Origin: PALSA-612 sp963791225
GTDB lineage: Bacteria > Actinomycetota > Thermoleophilia > Gaiellales > Gaiellaceae
Direction: 5' to 3'
Length of the DNA stretch: 64,000 bases
Assembly: GCA_963791225.1 (NCBI GenBank)
Contig: CAWBRV010000008.1
Span: forward strand, 930,001-994,000
Made by a program: the position numbers and the translations under genes. Positions 8,437 through 17,669 of this stretch are shown in pieces; position 1 is the first letter of the stretch; the number at the start of each line of letters is the position of its first letter. Below the pieces are notes generated by a model. That model was given only the letters and a program-made list of their open reading frames with translations. It made no database searches and was not told where the DNA came from.

Positions 8437-10262
8437 GTCGGAAACGCCAGCTGGTCGATGAACAGGTCGTTGAAGTCGCTGCGGCCGGACAGCTCGACGT
8501 AGTCCACCTCGTCCAGTACCGCGCGCGCGGCGGCGCGCTCGGTCACCGACAGCGCGGCGATCTTCGCTCCCTCGCCCGCCACGTTGCCGGCCGAGACGAT
8601 CCGCGGCAGCGCCAGCTTGGGCACGAGGCCGATGCGGACGGCGCTCGCGGCCGAGAGGTAGGAGCCGAACGAGCCGGCGAGAAGCACCTGCGCGATCTCG
8701 GAGGGATCGATACCGAAGTCGCGGCAGAGGATCGTCCAGCCGGTCGCGATCGACGCCTTCGCGAACTGCAGCTCGCGCACGTCGCGCTGCGACAGGAAGA
8801 CCTCGCCGTGGAGGTAGAAGACGTTCTCCTCGCCGATCTTGCCCATTCGCTCGGCGAGCGGCCCGTCGACGGGCACGAACTTGCCGCTCGCGTCGAGGAT
8901 TCCGGCGCCGACGAGTTCCGCGACCGCGTCGACGAGCCCGGAGCCGCAGATCCCGACCGGCTCGACATCGCCGATCACCGTCAGCTCGACCTCGCCGCCC
9001 TTGATCTTCACGCCCTCGATTGCGCCGTCGGCGGCGCGCATGCCGCACTTGATCTGTGCCGCCTCGAACGCGGGCCCGGCCGGCGCCGCGGTCGCGAGCG
9101 CCTTGGACGACGAGCCGAGCACGATCTCGGAGTTCGTGCCGACGTCGATGAACAGGCGCAGGCGCTTGTCGAGCGTCAGCCCGGTCGCGAGCACGCCGGC
9201 GACGATGTCGGGGCCGACGTAGGCGCCGAGCGCGGGGAAGAGGACGGCCGGCGCGCGCGGGTGCACGGCGAGACCGAAGTCCGCGGCGGTCGCGGCGGGC
9301 ATGGTCTGCGCGACGATCGTGAACGGCGCCATCGACAGCGGCTCGGGATCGATCCCGAGCGCGATCTGGATCATCGTCATGTTCCCGACCACGACGACCT
9401 CGTAGACCTCGCGCGGCTCGACTGCAGCCTCCGCCAGCACCTCAGCGGTCAGCTCGGCAAGCGTCTCGTGCGCGTGCGCGCGCAGGCGGCCGAGCGCCTC
9501 CGGGTCCATCATCACCGCCGAGATCCGCGTGATCACGTCGGCGCCGAACGGCTGCTGCTTGTTCAGCATCGAGCGCACGGCCGCCGGCTGCCCCGTCTCC
9601 AGGTCGAGCAGGTTCGCGACGACCGTCGTCGTGCCGAGGTCGAAGGCGAGCGCGAACCGGCGTGCGGTCGTGTCTCCCGGCTCGACGTCGATCAGCACGT
9701 CGTCGCAGAGAACGGCCGTGACCTTCCAGTCCGACCCGCGCAACGTCCCTCCGAGGTCGGTCAGGACGGCGAGCGGGACGCGCAGCTCGACGTCGTCCAT
9801 CGCCGCGAGCACACGCTCGAGGTCGGGCGTCTGCTCCTCCATCGTCGGCTCGTCGAGCTCGAGGTAGCGCTTCTGCACCGCCGGGCGAAGGATCACGTGC
9901 CGCCCGACGCCGGCCAGCGCCGCTTTCGGGCGCGTCTGCAGCGGCGGGACCTCGACGACGACATCGGCGCGGGCCTCGGCGCGGCAGGCGAGCCGCCAGC
10001 CTGCCTTCAGCTCGTCGGTCGAGAACGCGCGCGGGTCGACCGCCGAGATGGGCACGGAGCCCGACGCGACGCGCACCTTGCACTTCTTGCACGTGCCGTG
10101 CCCGCCGCAGGTCGAGTCGATCGCAACGCCGTTCCAGCTGCCCGCGTCGAAGAGCGTCGTCCCGGCCGGGACGCGCGTCTCCTTCACCTGGCCGTCGGCC
10201 TGCTCGAACGTGAGCCGGACGCGGTCGGGCTGGAGCTCGACGACAGGAGCGGGAGTACTCAC
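8433..10262 (-). CDS. RACo-type ATP-dependent reductive activator of corrinoid proteins
   Basis: About 609 residues. The N-terminal [2Fe-2S] ferredoxin domain has cysteines at residues 52, 58, 61 and 93 (TCGGHGTCKKC and LACRAEA). A linker follows, then the ASKHA/DUF4445 ATPase domain beginning near residue 205 with FDLGTTTVVANLLDLETG. RACo proteins reduce inactive Co(II) corrinoid back to Co(I) at the cost of ATP, rescuing the methyl carrier after accidental oxidation. Later family landmarks are DVGTNSEIVLG, GMRAADGAIEGV and AGSFGSYL. The GTG start overlaps the stop of the pterin methyltransferase gene (GTGA). Having the activator inside the operon supports a working corrinoid cycle, probably where oxygen oxidises the corrinoid often. 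Confidence 0.9.
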   Translation of the reverse strand: MSTPAPVVELQPDRVRLTFEQADGQVKETRVPAGTTLFDAGSWNGVAIDSTCGGHGTCKKCKVRVASGSVPISAVDPRAFSTDELKAGWRLACRAEARADVVVEVPPLQTRPKAALAGVGRHVILRPAVQKRYLELDEPTMEEQTPDLERVLAAMDDVELRVPLAVLTDLGGTLRGSDWKVTAVLCDDVLIDVEPGDTTARRFALAFDLGTTTVVANLLDLETGQPAAVRSMLNKQQPFGADVITRISAVMMDPEALGRLRAHAHETLAELTAEVLAEAAVEPREVYEVVVVGNMTMIQIALGIDPEPLSMAPFTIVAQTMPAATAADFGLAVHPRAPAVLFPALGAYVGPDIVAGVLATGLTLDKRLRLFIDVGTNSEIVLGSSSKALATAAPAGPAFEAAQIKCGMRAADGAIEGVKIKGGEVELTVIGDVEPVGICGSGLVDAVAELVGAGILDASGKFVPVDGPLAERMGKIGEENVFYLHGEVFLSQRDVRELQFAKASIATGWTILCRDFGIDPSEIAQVLLAGSFGSYLSAASAVRIGLVPKLALPRIVSAGNVAGEGAKIAALSVTERAAARAVLDEVDYVELSGRSDFNDLFIDQLAFPT

Positions 10263-11125
10263 CCCGCTGCCGTCTCCGCCGCCGCCAACTTGGCCCGGTA
10301 GCTCGCGATCCAGCGCCCGCCCCACTCGTCGCGGCCGAGCAGGAAGTCGGTCGCGCGCACGGCCTCGACGGTCTGCTGGTTGCGCGCGTCCATGATCGCA
10401 CTCGTCAGCCCGTGGCTCTGCGCGACGGCGAGGAACGCGGCGCCGAGCGTGTGCCGTCCCGGGAGCCCGAAGGACGTGTTCGACGCGCCGCAGGTCATGT
10501 TCACGCCGAGGTCGTCGCGGATCAGCCGCACCGTCTCGAGGAAGAGCGTCACCGCGCGCGGCTCGGCGCCGACCGGCATCGCCAGCGGGTCGATGACGAC
10601 GTCCTCGGGCGGGATGCCGTGGTCGCCGGCCGCGGAGACGATCTTCCGCGCCACCTCGAGGCGCCGCTGCGGCTCCATCGGGATCTCGTCGTCGTTCGCG
10701 AGCCCGATCACGGCAGCGCCGTGCCGCGCGACGATCGGCAGGATCGCCTCCAGCCGCTCGTCCTCGCCGGTCACCGAGTTGACGAGCGCCTTGCCCTCGT
10801 ACGCCGACAGGCCTGCCTCGAGCGCCTCGATGATCGAGGAGTCGATGCAGATCGGCAGGTCGGTCAGCTCCTGGACGAGCGCGATCGCCTCGCGCATCAG
10901 GCCGATCTCGTCCGCGAGCGGGTCGCCCACGTTGACGTCGAGCGCGTCGGCGCCGCCCGCGACCTGCTCGGCGACATCGATCTCGAGCTGCGAGAGGTCG
11001 CCGGCCTGGAGCTGGGCCTGGAACACCTTGCGGCCGGTCGGGTTGATCCGCTCGCCGATCACGCAGAACGGCTGCTCAGGCCCGATCACGAGCTCCCGCG
11101 ATCGCGAGCTGATGACGGTGTTCAC
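10259..11125 (-). CDS. Methylcobamide:tetrahydrofolate methyltransferase (pterin-binding, MtgA/MtvA-like)
   Basis: 288 residues with a dihydropteroate-synthase-like TIM barrel: IGERINPTGR near residue 23, ALDVNVGDP near 65, CIDSSIIEALEAGL, NSVTGED, VIGLANDDEIP, DPLAMPVG and the NMTCGASNTSFGLPGR block. Enzymes of this group move the methyl from the corrinoid protein to tetrahydrofolate, and only the pterin-binding barrel is present here (no MetH-type extra domains). The GTG start at 11125 is separated from the corrinoid protein gene by an 80-base spacer holding two hairpins. The following RACo gene overlaps its stop. In context it completes the reaction betaine + THF to dimethylglycine + methyl-THF. 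Confidence 0.88.
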   Translation of the reverse strand: MNTVISSRSRELVIGPEQPFCVIGERINPTGRKVFQAQLQAGDLSQLEIDVAEQVAGGADALDVNVGDPLADEIGLMREAIALVQELTDLPICIDSSIIEALEAGLSAYEGKALVNSVTGEDERLEAILPIVARHGAAVIGLANDDEIPMEPQRRLEVARKIVSAAGDHGIPPEDVVIDPLAMPVGAEPRAVTLFLETVRLIRDDLGVNMTCGASNTSFGLPGRHTLGAAFLAVAQSHGLTSAIMDARNQQTVEAVRATDFLLGRDEWGGRWIASYRAKLAAAETAAG

Positions 11126-11150
11126 GCCGTGTTTCCCCGGTGCACCGCAA

Positions 11151-11204
11151 GGGGGAACCTCTCGGTTCCCCCGAGTCCCCCTCCCCGAGTGAACACTCTC
11201 GTGT

Positions 11205-11208
<4 letters not shown>
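11151..11208 (-). other. Tandem GNRA-capped hairpins between corrinoid protein and methyltransferase genes
   Basis: On the transcribed (minus) strand there are two perfect hairpins. One has a 9-bp stem GGGGGAACC/GGTTCCCCC (11151-11172), the other an 8-bp stem GTGAACAC/GTGTTCAC (11189-11208); both are closed by the same GAGA tetraloop. The second contains the stop codon of the corrinoid gene. A 14-base direct repeat GTGTTCACGCCGTG occurs at 11118-11131 (start of the methyltransferase gene) and 11201-11214. The likely role is an intercistronic RNA element that stabilises or partly terminates the message, so that the corrinoid carrier is made in excess. Confidence 0.7.
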
Positions 11209-11866
<658 letters not shown>

Positions 11867-11870
<4 letters not shown>

Positions 11871-12580
11871 GCCGCTCCTCGTGCGTCGTTTACGTGGCCG
11901 AGCCGCGCCGCCAGCGCGCGTGCCTCCTCGACGAGGAGCGGCGCGAGCCCGGTGATGCGGTCGGAGGTGAGGCGGGCCGTCGGCCCGGAGATGGAGAGCG
12001 CGGCGATCGCGGTGCCGTCCAAGGCGAGCACCGGCGCGGCCATCGCCGTCAGGCCGACCTCGAGCTCGTCGACGCTCGTCGCGTAGCCGCGCGCTCGGAC
12101 GCGCTGCAGCTCGGGCGTGACGTCCTCGGCGCCGCCGAAGGCGAGGAAGCACTTGCCGTTCGCAGCCTGCTCGAAGGGGACGCGCCGGCCGACCCAGTCG
12201 GTGACGCCGACGAAGTGGGCCGTGTCCTCCTGGGCGAGGTGCTCGACGCCGCCCGGGCCCGGGACGGCGAGGTTGATCGTCTCGCCGGAGGCGTCGGCGA
12301 GCCGGCGCAGGCTCGGCCCGGCGAGCTCGACCAGGCTCTCGGCGCCGTCGCGCGACGCGAAGCGGAGCAGCACCGGCCCGGGGCGAAATCGCCCGCGGTC
12401 GCCGAGCCGCTGCACGAGCCCCTGCCGCTCGAGCGCACCGACGAGCCGCGATGTCGTGCTGCGCGGCAGTCCGGACCGCTCGGCGAGCTCGTTCACCCCG
12501 AGCGGCCGGGGCGACTCGACGACGCGCACGAGCAGCTGCGCCGCCCTGTCGATCGCCTGTGTGCCACTCTCGGTCGCCAT
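11867..12580 (-). CDS. IclR-family transcriptional regulator of the choline/betaine operon
   Basis: 237 residues: an N-terminal winged helix-turn-helix (about residues 8-68, LGVNELAERSGLPRSTTSRLVGALERQGLV) followed by the IclR effector domain (about 85-230, including VEHLAQEDTAHFVGVTDWVGRRVPF and GLTAMAAPVLALDGT). IclR proteins bind a small-molecule ligand and repress or activate adjacent catabolic operons. It is the first gene of the eight-gene operon and is preceded by a perfect inverted repeat overlapping a promoter, so autoregulation is likely. A quaternary amine or a demethylation product is a plausible ligand. The ATG at 12580 is about 10 bases from the operator. Confidence 0.9.
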
Positions 12581-12588
12581 CGGCCCAT

Positions 12589-12618
12589 ATTGTGGAACAT
12601 CAGTTCCACGCGCGTCAA
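12589..12618 (-). promoter_or_regulatory. Promoter and IclR operator of the betaine operon
   Basis: A perfect inverted repeat GTGGAAC-ATCA-GTTCCAC lies at 12592-12609. On the minus strand a sigma70-like -35 TTGACG (12618-12613) and -10 CACAAT (12594-12589) are 18 bases apart, and the repeat fills the spacer and overlaps the -10. The TGGAAC/GTTCCA arms resemble IclR-type binding sites. The predicted transcription start falls within a few bases of the iclR ATG, giving an almost leaderless message. Confidence 0.68.
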
Positions 12619-12677
12619 GCGAGGCCGATCAGCGAAGCTCCGAGAACATGCCCGGAGCCCCGCCGTGACAGGTCCTG

Positions 12678-13550
12678 CTACGCGCCCGGGGTGAGCGGCG
12701 CTTGCCAGGCCACCGAGAAGGAGCCGGTGCCCGAGAGCACGCTCGGCTGGGCGCTCGCCGACGCTCCACCAGTCCCGAAGCGTCCGAACGTCGGGCCTCG
12801 CGAGCCGTCGAGGCTGATCGGTATCGATGTCCAGGACGGGTCCGAGATCAACCCGGAATGGCGCGACCCGGTGGCGGCCGCCTGGAGGAAGTCGACCGAG
12901 CCGAAGTTCGCGAGCGGCAACGTCGTGCAGCGGCCGGAGCCGTTGCACGCCGCCGGTGCCTCGGCGACCCACTCCGCGGAGGACAGATCGGGCGCCGCCA
13001 TCTTCACCTTCTTGTTCACGACGGTGTGGAGCGTGAGGTTGCGCAGCCGCATCGAGACGGTCTTGCCGCTGACCGTCACCGCGGCCGAGACCGTGTCGCC
13101 GGGCCTGACCGCGAGCCTGAGCGTGACCGGAGCCGCGGGAAGGATCTCGTACCACGCCGAGTACACCGGCGTGCCGGCCGCCGTGCAGTTCGCGTCGGTG
13201 CCGATCTGCTCGAGCGAGGTCGCGCCCTGGATCAGCCCGCCGAGGCCGACCCAGAAGGCCGAGTAGGAGTTGGTGCCCGAAGTGCAGCTGACCGTCGGCT
13301 GCACCCACGTCCCGAAGACGTTCGAGAACGACGAGACCGTCCCGCCGGCTGTGGGCGTCACCGCGTAGCCGGCCCAGTTCGAGCTCGCGATCGAGTCGTG
13401 CATCAGGGTCACCGGCCGAACCCGGCCGTGCCGAAGCGTCGTCCGTCCGGTGTTCGCCGAGGCAGCGCCTGCGAGCGATCCGGCGAGCGCGGCCAGTCCG
13501 ATCGCGAGAACGGCTCCTCGTGCAAGGGGCCGGGAGAGCCTTCTTCGCAT
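12678..13550 (-). CDS. Secreted G1-family (eqolisin) glutamic peptidase
   Basis: About 290 residues starting with a classic signal peptide (MRRRLSRPLARG, then a hydrophobic run ending AGAASA). The mature domain shows the eqolisin pattern: SSNWAGYAV, FGTWVQPTV (catalytic Gln), SAFWVGLGG, LEQIGTDANC, YSAWYEILP and SSAEWVAEAP (catalytic Glu). These acid-active endopeptidases work outside the cell on proteins. The gene sits downstream of iclR's promoter region but on the same strand as the electron-transfer operon that ends at 13677, 127 bases away. It is an independent extracellular gene, with no link to amine metabolism that I can see. Confidence 0.86.
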   Translation of the reverse strand: MRRRLSRPLARGAVLAIGLAALAGSLAGAASANTGRTTLRHGRVRPVTLMHDSIASSNWAGYAVTPTAGGTVSSFSNVFGTWVQPTVSCTSGTNSYSAFWVGLGGLIQGATSLEQIGTDANCTAAGTPVYSAWYEILPAAPVTLRLAVRPGDTVSAAVTVSGKTVSMRLRNLTLHTVVNKKVKMAAPDLSSAEWVAEAPAACNGSGRCTTLPLANFGSVDFLQAAATGSRHSGLISDPSWTSIPISLDGSRGPTFGRFGTGGASASAQPSVLSGTGSFSVAWQAPLTPGA

Positions 13551-13676
13551 GCGAGTTCCTTCCGTGTTCTGAGTCGGCCGCCGGGTCCGCCGCCGGCACT
13601 AGGGGGAGCGTCTATCCGAGCAGCCGCGGCTAAGAATCGTCCAAGAAACGAGCAAGCACTTCGTAAGAGCGCAGTG

Positions 13677-14098
13677 TCAGAGTCGCGCGTCGCGTGCGCT
13701 CGCGACCTCGATCCGGAAGCCGTCCGGGTCGAGGAAGAACGTCGCGTAGTAGTCCGGGTGGTACTGCGGGAAGACGTGCGGCACGTGCAGCATCTCGGCG
13801 CCGGCCGCGACCGCTCCGGCGTGGGCAAGGTCGACGTCGGCCCGCGTCTCGACGGCCAGCGCGAGGTGGTGGAAGCCCGGCGCGTACAGCTCGAACGGCT
13901 GCTCCTCGAGCGCCTGCCGCAGACCGAGCGAGCCGGAGCCGGGGGCCGGGAAGCGCAGGTAGTGGATCGACTCGCCGCGCTCGCCCTCGAACAGCACCGG
14001 CTCCTGCAGGCCGAGCGGCCCGAGGACTGCGCGGTAGAACGCGAGCGAGCGCTCGAGGTCGTGGCAGACGAGATCGAGGTGTCCGAGCCGACGATCAC
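13677..14098 (-). CDS. VOC (glyoxalase/bleomycin-resistance) family protein, start codon missing as assembled
   Basis: The frame encodes a single VOC domain of about 140 residues: GHLDLVCHDLERSLAFYRAVLG at the N-terminus, HHLALAVETRADVD in the middle, and DYYATFFLDPDGFRIEVA at the end, with the usual His, His and Glu metal-ligand positions. No standard start codon exists ahead of the first beta strand in this frame. A GTG at about 14098, overlapping the preceding stop exactly as in other genes here, would start the right protein if one base were restored just after it. So either one base is missing in the assembly or there is a real 5' frameshift. Translation from an internal GTG at 13997 would lose the first half of the fold. 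The substrate is unknown. Confidence 0.6.
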
Positions 14099-16028
14099 GC
14101 CGGCCCGGTCGGCAGCGACTCCACGAGCAACGTCGACACGTCCACGACCCGCAGTTCCTTGCCGCTCGCGCGGACGCCGTCGTCCAGCATCACGGTGCAG
14201 AACGGGCAGGCGACCGCGAGCGTGTCGGCGCCGGTCTCCGCGGCCTCGCGGACGCGCTCCTCGTTGATCCCGCTGCCGCGCTCCTCCATCCACATGTGCG
14301 CGCCGCCGGCGCCGCAGCAGAACGTCTGCTTGCCGCTTCGGCCCATCTCGACCGGCGTGCCGACGGCGGCGACGAGCTCGCGCGGCGCGCTCCGGACGTC
14401 GTTGTGCCGGGCCAGGTAGCAGGAGTCGTGGTAGGTGATCGAGCCCGCGTCGCCGGCCGGCGCGAGCCGGCCCTCGCGGACGAGGTCGGCGAGCAGCTCC
14501 GTGTGGTGGACGACCTCGTAGCGGCCGCCGAAGTCCGGGTACTCGTTCGCGAGCGTGTTGAAGCAATGCGGGCAGCTGGCGACGATCTTCGTCACGCCGG
14601 CTTCGTCCAACGTGGCCACGTTCTGCTCTGCGAACGCCTGGAAGACGTATTCGTTGCCCATCCGTCGCGCGGGGTCGCCGGTACAGGACTCGCGCGGGCC
14701 GAGGATCGCGAAGTCGACGCCGGCCGCCTGGAGGAGCTTCGCCGTCGATTCGGCGGCGAGGCGCGCGCGCTCGTCGAAGGAGGCCGCGCAGCCGACCCAG
14801 TAGAGGACCTCCGGCGAGTCGGATCGCCGGGCTCGAGCACGCGCACGCCCAGCTCCTCCGCCCAGGCGGCCCGCTCGGTCTGCGGCTTGCCCCAGGGGTT
14901 GGACGAGCGCTCGACGTCGCGCAGCATCGGCTCGGCCTCGGCGGGGAAGCTCGACTCGACCATGACCAGGTGGCGGCGCAGGTCGACGATGTGGTCGACG
15001 TGCTCGATCGACACCGGGCAGACCTCGACGCAGGCGCCGCATGTGACGCAGTCCCAGATCATGTCCTCGGGTACGCCGTTGCCGGCGATCGGCGCCTCGC
15101 TACGGGAGAAGACCTGGTCGCGGATGCCCATGATCAGGAGCTTCGGCGAGAGGATCTTGCCGGTCGCGTGGGCCGGGCACGCGTCCTGGCAGCGGCCGCA
15201 CTCGGTGCACGAGAACCCGTCCAGCACCTGCTTCCAGGTCAGATCGGCGACGGTGCCGGCACCGAAGCGCATCTCCTCGTCCGGTACGTCGAAGCGCAGC
15301 GGCTCGAGCCGTCCACGCGCGCGCGTCCGGGCGAACCAGACGTTGACCGCCGCGACGGCGATGTGCAGGTGCTTCGAGTACGGCAGGTAGGCGAGGAAGC
15401 CGAGGACGAACGCCAGGTGCGCCCAGACGAAGCCCCGCTCCGACGACTCGCCGGTCCTGAACGCGTGCGAGAGGCCGTTCGAGAGGAACGACCAGTGCGC
15501 CGGCCACTCGTTCAGTCCGGCGGCGATCCTGGCCGCGTGCCAGCCGAGCAGGGTCAACACCACCCCGGCGATCAGCGCCAGGATCAGGTCGGCCTCGCCC
15601 CGGTGCGAGCCTTCGAAGCGCGCGGGCCGGACGAGCTTCCGGATCACGAATGCCGTCAAAACGCCGAGCAGCACGAGGATCACGAACACGTCGACGAGGG
15701 CCATGAACCAGCCCTGCCGGCCGAGCCACGGGAGTGTCTGATCCTGGTCGACGGCGCTGATCAGCGCCATCACGATCGTCGGGAACAGGATGATGAAGCC
15801 CCAGAAGATGAACGCATGCATGAGGCCGGGCACGAGCCGGTCGAGCAGCTTGCGCTGGCCGAGTACGAGCACCGCCTCGTTGCGTGCGCGGCGCGGCACG
15901 TCACCCGAGCGCGTGACCGGTCGGGCGCCGCGGACGAGTCCGGTGAGAAAGAGCACGCGGCGGACGAAGAGCCCACCTGCGACAGCGAGCAGCGCTGCCA
16001 GCCCGAGCGCGCCCGCCAGGGTGTCTAT
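14095..16028 (-). CDS. Membrane Fe-S oxidoreductase, probable ETF:menaquinone oxidoreductase, with one frameshift
   Basis: A protein of about 640 residues if one frameshift near 14815-14832 is corrected. The N-terminal part has about five to six membrane segments like a nitrate-reductase gamma/DUF-type cytochrome b domain. Next are two [4Fe-4S] motifs (CTECGRCQDACP, CVTCGACVEVCP), then two HdrD-type cysteine-rich CCG domains (YWVGCAASF, SCPHCFNTL, FCCGAGGAH, ACPFCTVML). Such proteins next to etfAB pass electrons from reduced ETF to menaquinone. Before the shift the frame reads ELGVRVLEPGD; the homologous continuation (SPEVLYWVGC) is in another frame and has no start of its own. The beginning is also odd: the only start candidate overlapping the etfA stop is ATA (16028); a GTG lies further in but would remove the first membrane helix. 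Confidence 0.78.
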
Positions 16029-16861
16029 GCCCCTCGCGCCTTTCTCAGCTCCGCCGAGATGGCGGGCACGATCTCGTGCAGGTCGCCGATGACGGCGTAG
16101 TCGGCGCTCGCGAGGATCGGCGCCTCCGGGTCGGCGTTGATCGCGAGGATCTTCTTCGCCCCTTTGCACCCGGCGATGTGCTGCGTGGCGCCGCTGATGC
16201 CGCAGGCCACGTAGAGGTCGGGCGAGATCTTCGTGCCGGTCTGGCCGACCTGATTCGTGTGCGGGCGCCAGCCGGCGCTCGTGACGACGCGCGAGCAGCC
16301 GACCGCGCCGCCGAGCAGGCCGGCGAGCTCCTCGATGATCGCGAAGCCCTCCGCCGAGCCGACGCCGCGGCCGCCGCTGACGACGACCTTCGCCTCGGCG
16401 AGTGAGACGCCGCCCGTCGCCGCCTCGACCCTGTCGACGACCTGCGGCGACGCGCCGGCCGCCGCAACGAGTGTCTCGACGGGCGCTCCGGCCTCGTCGG
16501 CCGCGTATGCGTGCGGCGCGACGGAGAGGATCAGCGGCGAGCCGTGCACCCGTGCCTCCTCGAGCAGGCTGCCGCCCCAGCGCTGGCGCGTGACGACGTC
16601 TCCGTCGATCCGGGTCACGTTCGCGGCAAAGGGCTGGTCGAGCCGCGCGGCGACGTGGGCCAGCACCTCGTTCCCACGCTCCGACCCCGGAGCGACGATC
16701 GCATCGGCACCGTCCGCGGCGGCGGCGATCGCTCCCGCCCAGGCCGCGGGCGCATAGGCCCCGTCGACGGACACGGCACGGACCTCACCGAGCCCGCGAG
16801 CAAAGCCGAGCGCCTGCAACGACAGCTCGTCCCCCGGCTCGACGAAGACCAGCGCGGTCAA
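16025..16861 (-). CDS. etfA: Electron transfer flavoprotein alpha subunit
   Basis: About 278 residues. The C-terminal FAD domain is clear: SGGRGVGSAEGF, AVGCSRVVTSAGW, QVGQTGTKISPDLYVACGISGATQH and ILAINADPEAPIL. The N-terminal domain is short, as in many compact EtfA proteins. A TTG start at 16861 is chosen because GGAGG sits 7 bases upstream (16869-16873); an upstream in-frame GTG at 16888 lies inside a palindrome and lacks a ribosome site. It partners with EtfB, takes electrons from the dimethylglycine dehydrogenase-like flavoprotein and hands them to the membrane Fe-S protein encoded next. Confidence 0.93.
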   Translation of the reverse strand: MTALVFVEPGDELSLQALGFARGLGEVRAVSVDGAYAPAAWAGAIAAAADGADAIVAPGSERGNEVLAHVAARLDQPFAANVTRIDGDVVTRQRWGGSLLEEARVHGSPLILSVAPHAYAADEAGAPVETLVAAAGASPQVVDRVEAATGGVSLAEAKVVVSGGRGVGSAEGFAIIEELAGLLGGAVGCSRVVTSAGWRPHTNQVGQTGTKISPDLYVACGISGATQHIAGCKGAKKILAINADPEAPILASADYAVIGDLHEIVPAISAELRKARGA

Positions 16862-16881
16862 GCCGGCACCTCCGAAACTTT

Positions 16882-16896
16882 GCAACACAGTGTTGC
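16882..16896. repeat. Palindrome GCAACACAGTGTTGC, copy 1
   Basis: A perfect 7+1+7 palindrome in the 55-base gap between etfB and etfA. The identical 15 bases recur at 63914-63928 inside a larger palindrome. Chance recurrence of a given 15-mer in 64 kb is small, so this may be a dispersed genomic element or a regulator site. As an RNA it would form only a weak short hairpin. Confidence 0.75.
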
Positions 16897-16916
16897 CTGG
16901 AAGGACCGGTGGGGGG

Positions 16917-17669
16917 TCATGCGACTCCGATCTGTTGCATGACCTCGACCACTCTGGGCGCCGCTTCCGGGCCGGTGCCGAGGATCTCCGCCTGCTTGCC
17001 CTGGCCGGGCGTGACGATGAGGCGCAGCTTCTCGAGCTTCGGCTTGGGCCGGGTGGGCGTGCGCGTCTCGACCGGCTTGCGGCCGGCGCGGAGCTTGGCC
17101 GGAACGGACGGGTAGCGCGGCAGGTTCAGCCCCTCGAGCACGGTCACGACCGCGGGCAGCGGCACGTCGTAGACGTCGCGTCCGCCCGCCGCCTCCTGCT
17201 CGCCGCGAACACGCCCGTTCTCGACGGTCAGGCCCTTGAGGCCGGTCACGACCGGCAGCCCGAGCGCGTAGGCGACGCGGATCCCGACCTGGTAGCCGCC
17301 CGCATCGGCCGACTCGTTGCCGAACACGATCAGGTCGAAGGGCTCCTCTTCGCGCACCGCCTCGACGATCGCCGCAGCGGTCGCCTGCGCGTCCCACTCC
17401 TGCTCGTCCGTGACGAGGTGGATCGCGCGGTCGGCGCCGATCGCGAGGCACTCACGGAGTTGCTCCTCGGCCTCCGGCGGCCCGAGCGTGAGCACGACCG
17501 ACTCGCCGCCGCCCTGCTCGACGATGCGCACCGCCTCCTCGACGCCGCACTCCTCGTGCGGGCTGATCGTGAAGCCGAGGTGCAGCGTCCGGATCGCCTG
17601 CTCGTCGTCCGTGAGCACGATCTTCCCGCCCGTGATCGGAACGCGCTTCACACAAACCAGGAGCCTCAT
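16917..17669 (-). CDS. etfB: Electron transfer flavoprotein beta subunit
   Basis: 250 residues, the usual EtfB length. It starts MRLLVCVKRVP and has TISPHEECGVEEAVRI, the AMP/adenine-binding region with LTLGPPEAEEQLRECLAIGADRAIHL, FDLIVFGNESADAGGYQVG, the ETF-beta signature region in GLPVVTGLKGLTVENG, and the C-terminal LPRYPSVPAKLRAGRKPVE. The ATG overlaps the stop of the upstream dehydrogenase (ATGA, 17666-17669). Gene order dehydrogenase, etfB, etfA, quinone reductase forms a complete electron path from amine oxidation to menaquinone. Confidence 0.94.
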   Translation of the reverse strand: MRLLVCVKRVPITGGKIVLTDDEQAIRTLHLGFTISPHEECGVEEAVRIVEQGGGESVVLTLGPPEAEEQLRECLAIGADRAIHLVTDEQEWDAQATAAAIVEAVREEEPFDLIVFGNESADAGGYQVGIRVAYALGLPVVTGLKGLTVENGRVRGEQEAAGGRDVYDVPLPAVVTVLEGLNLPRYPSVPAKLRAGRKPVETRTPTRPKPKLEKLRLIVTPGQGKQAEILGTGPEAAPRVVEVMQQIGVA

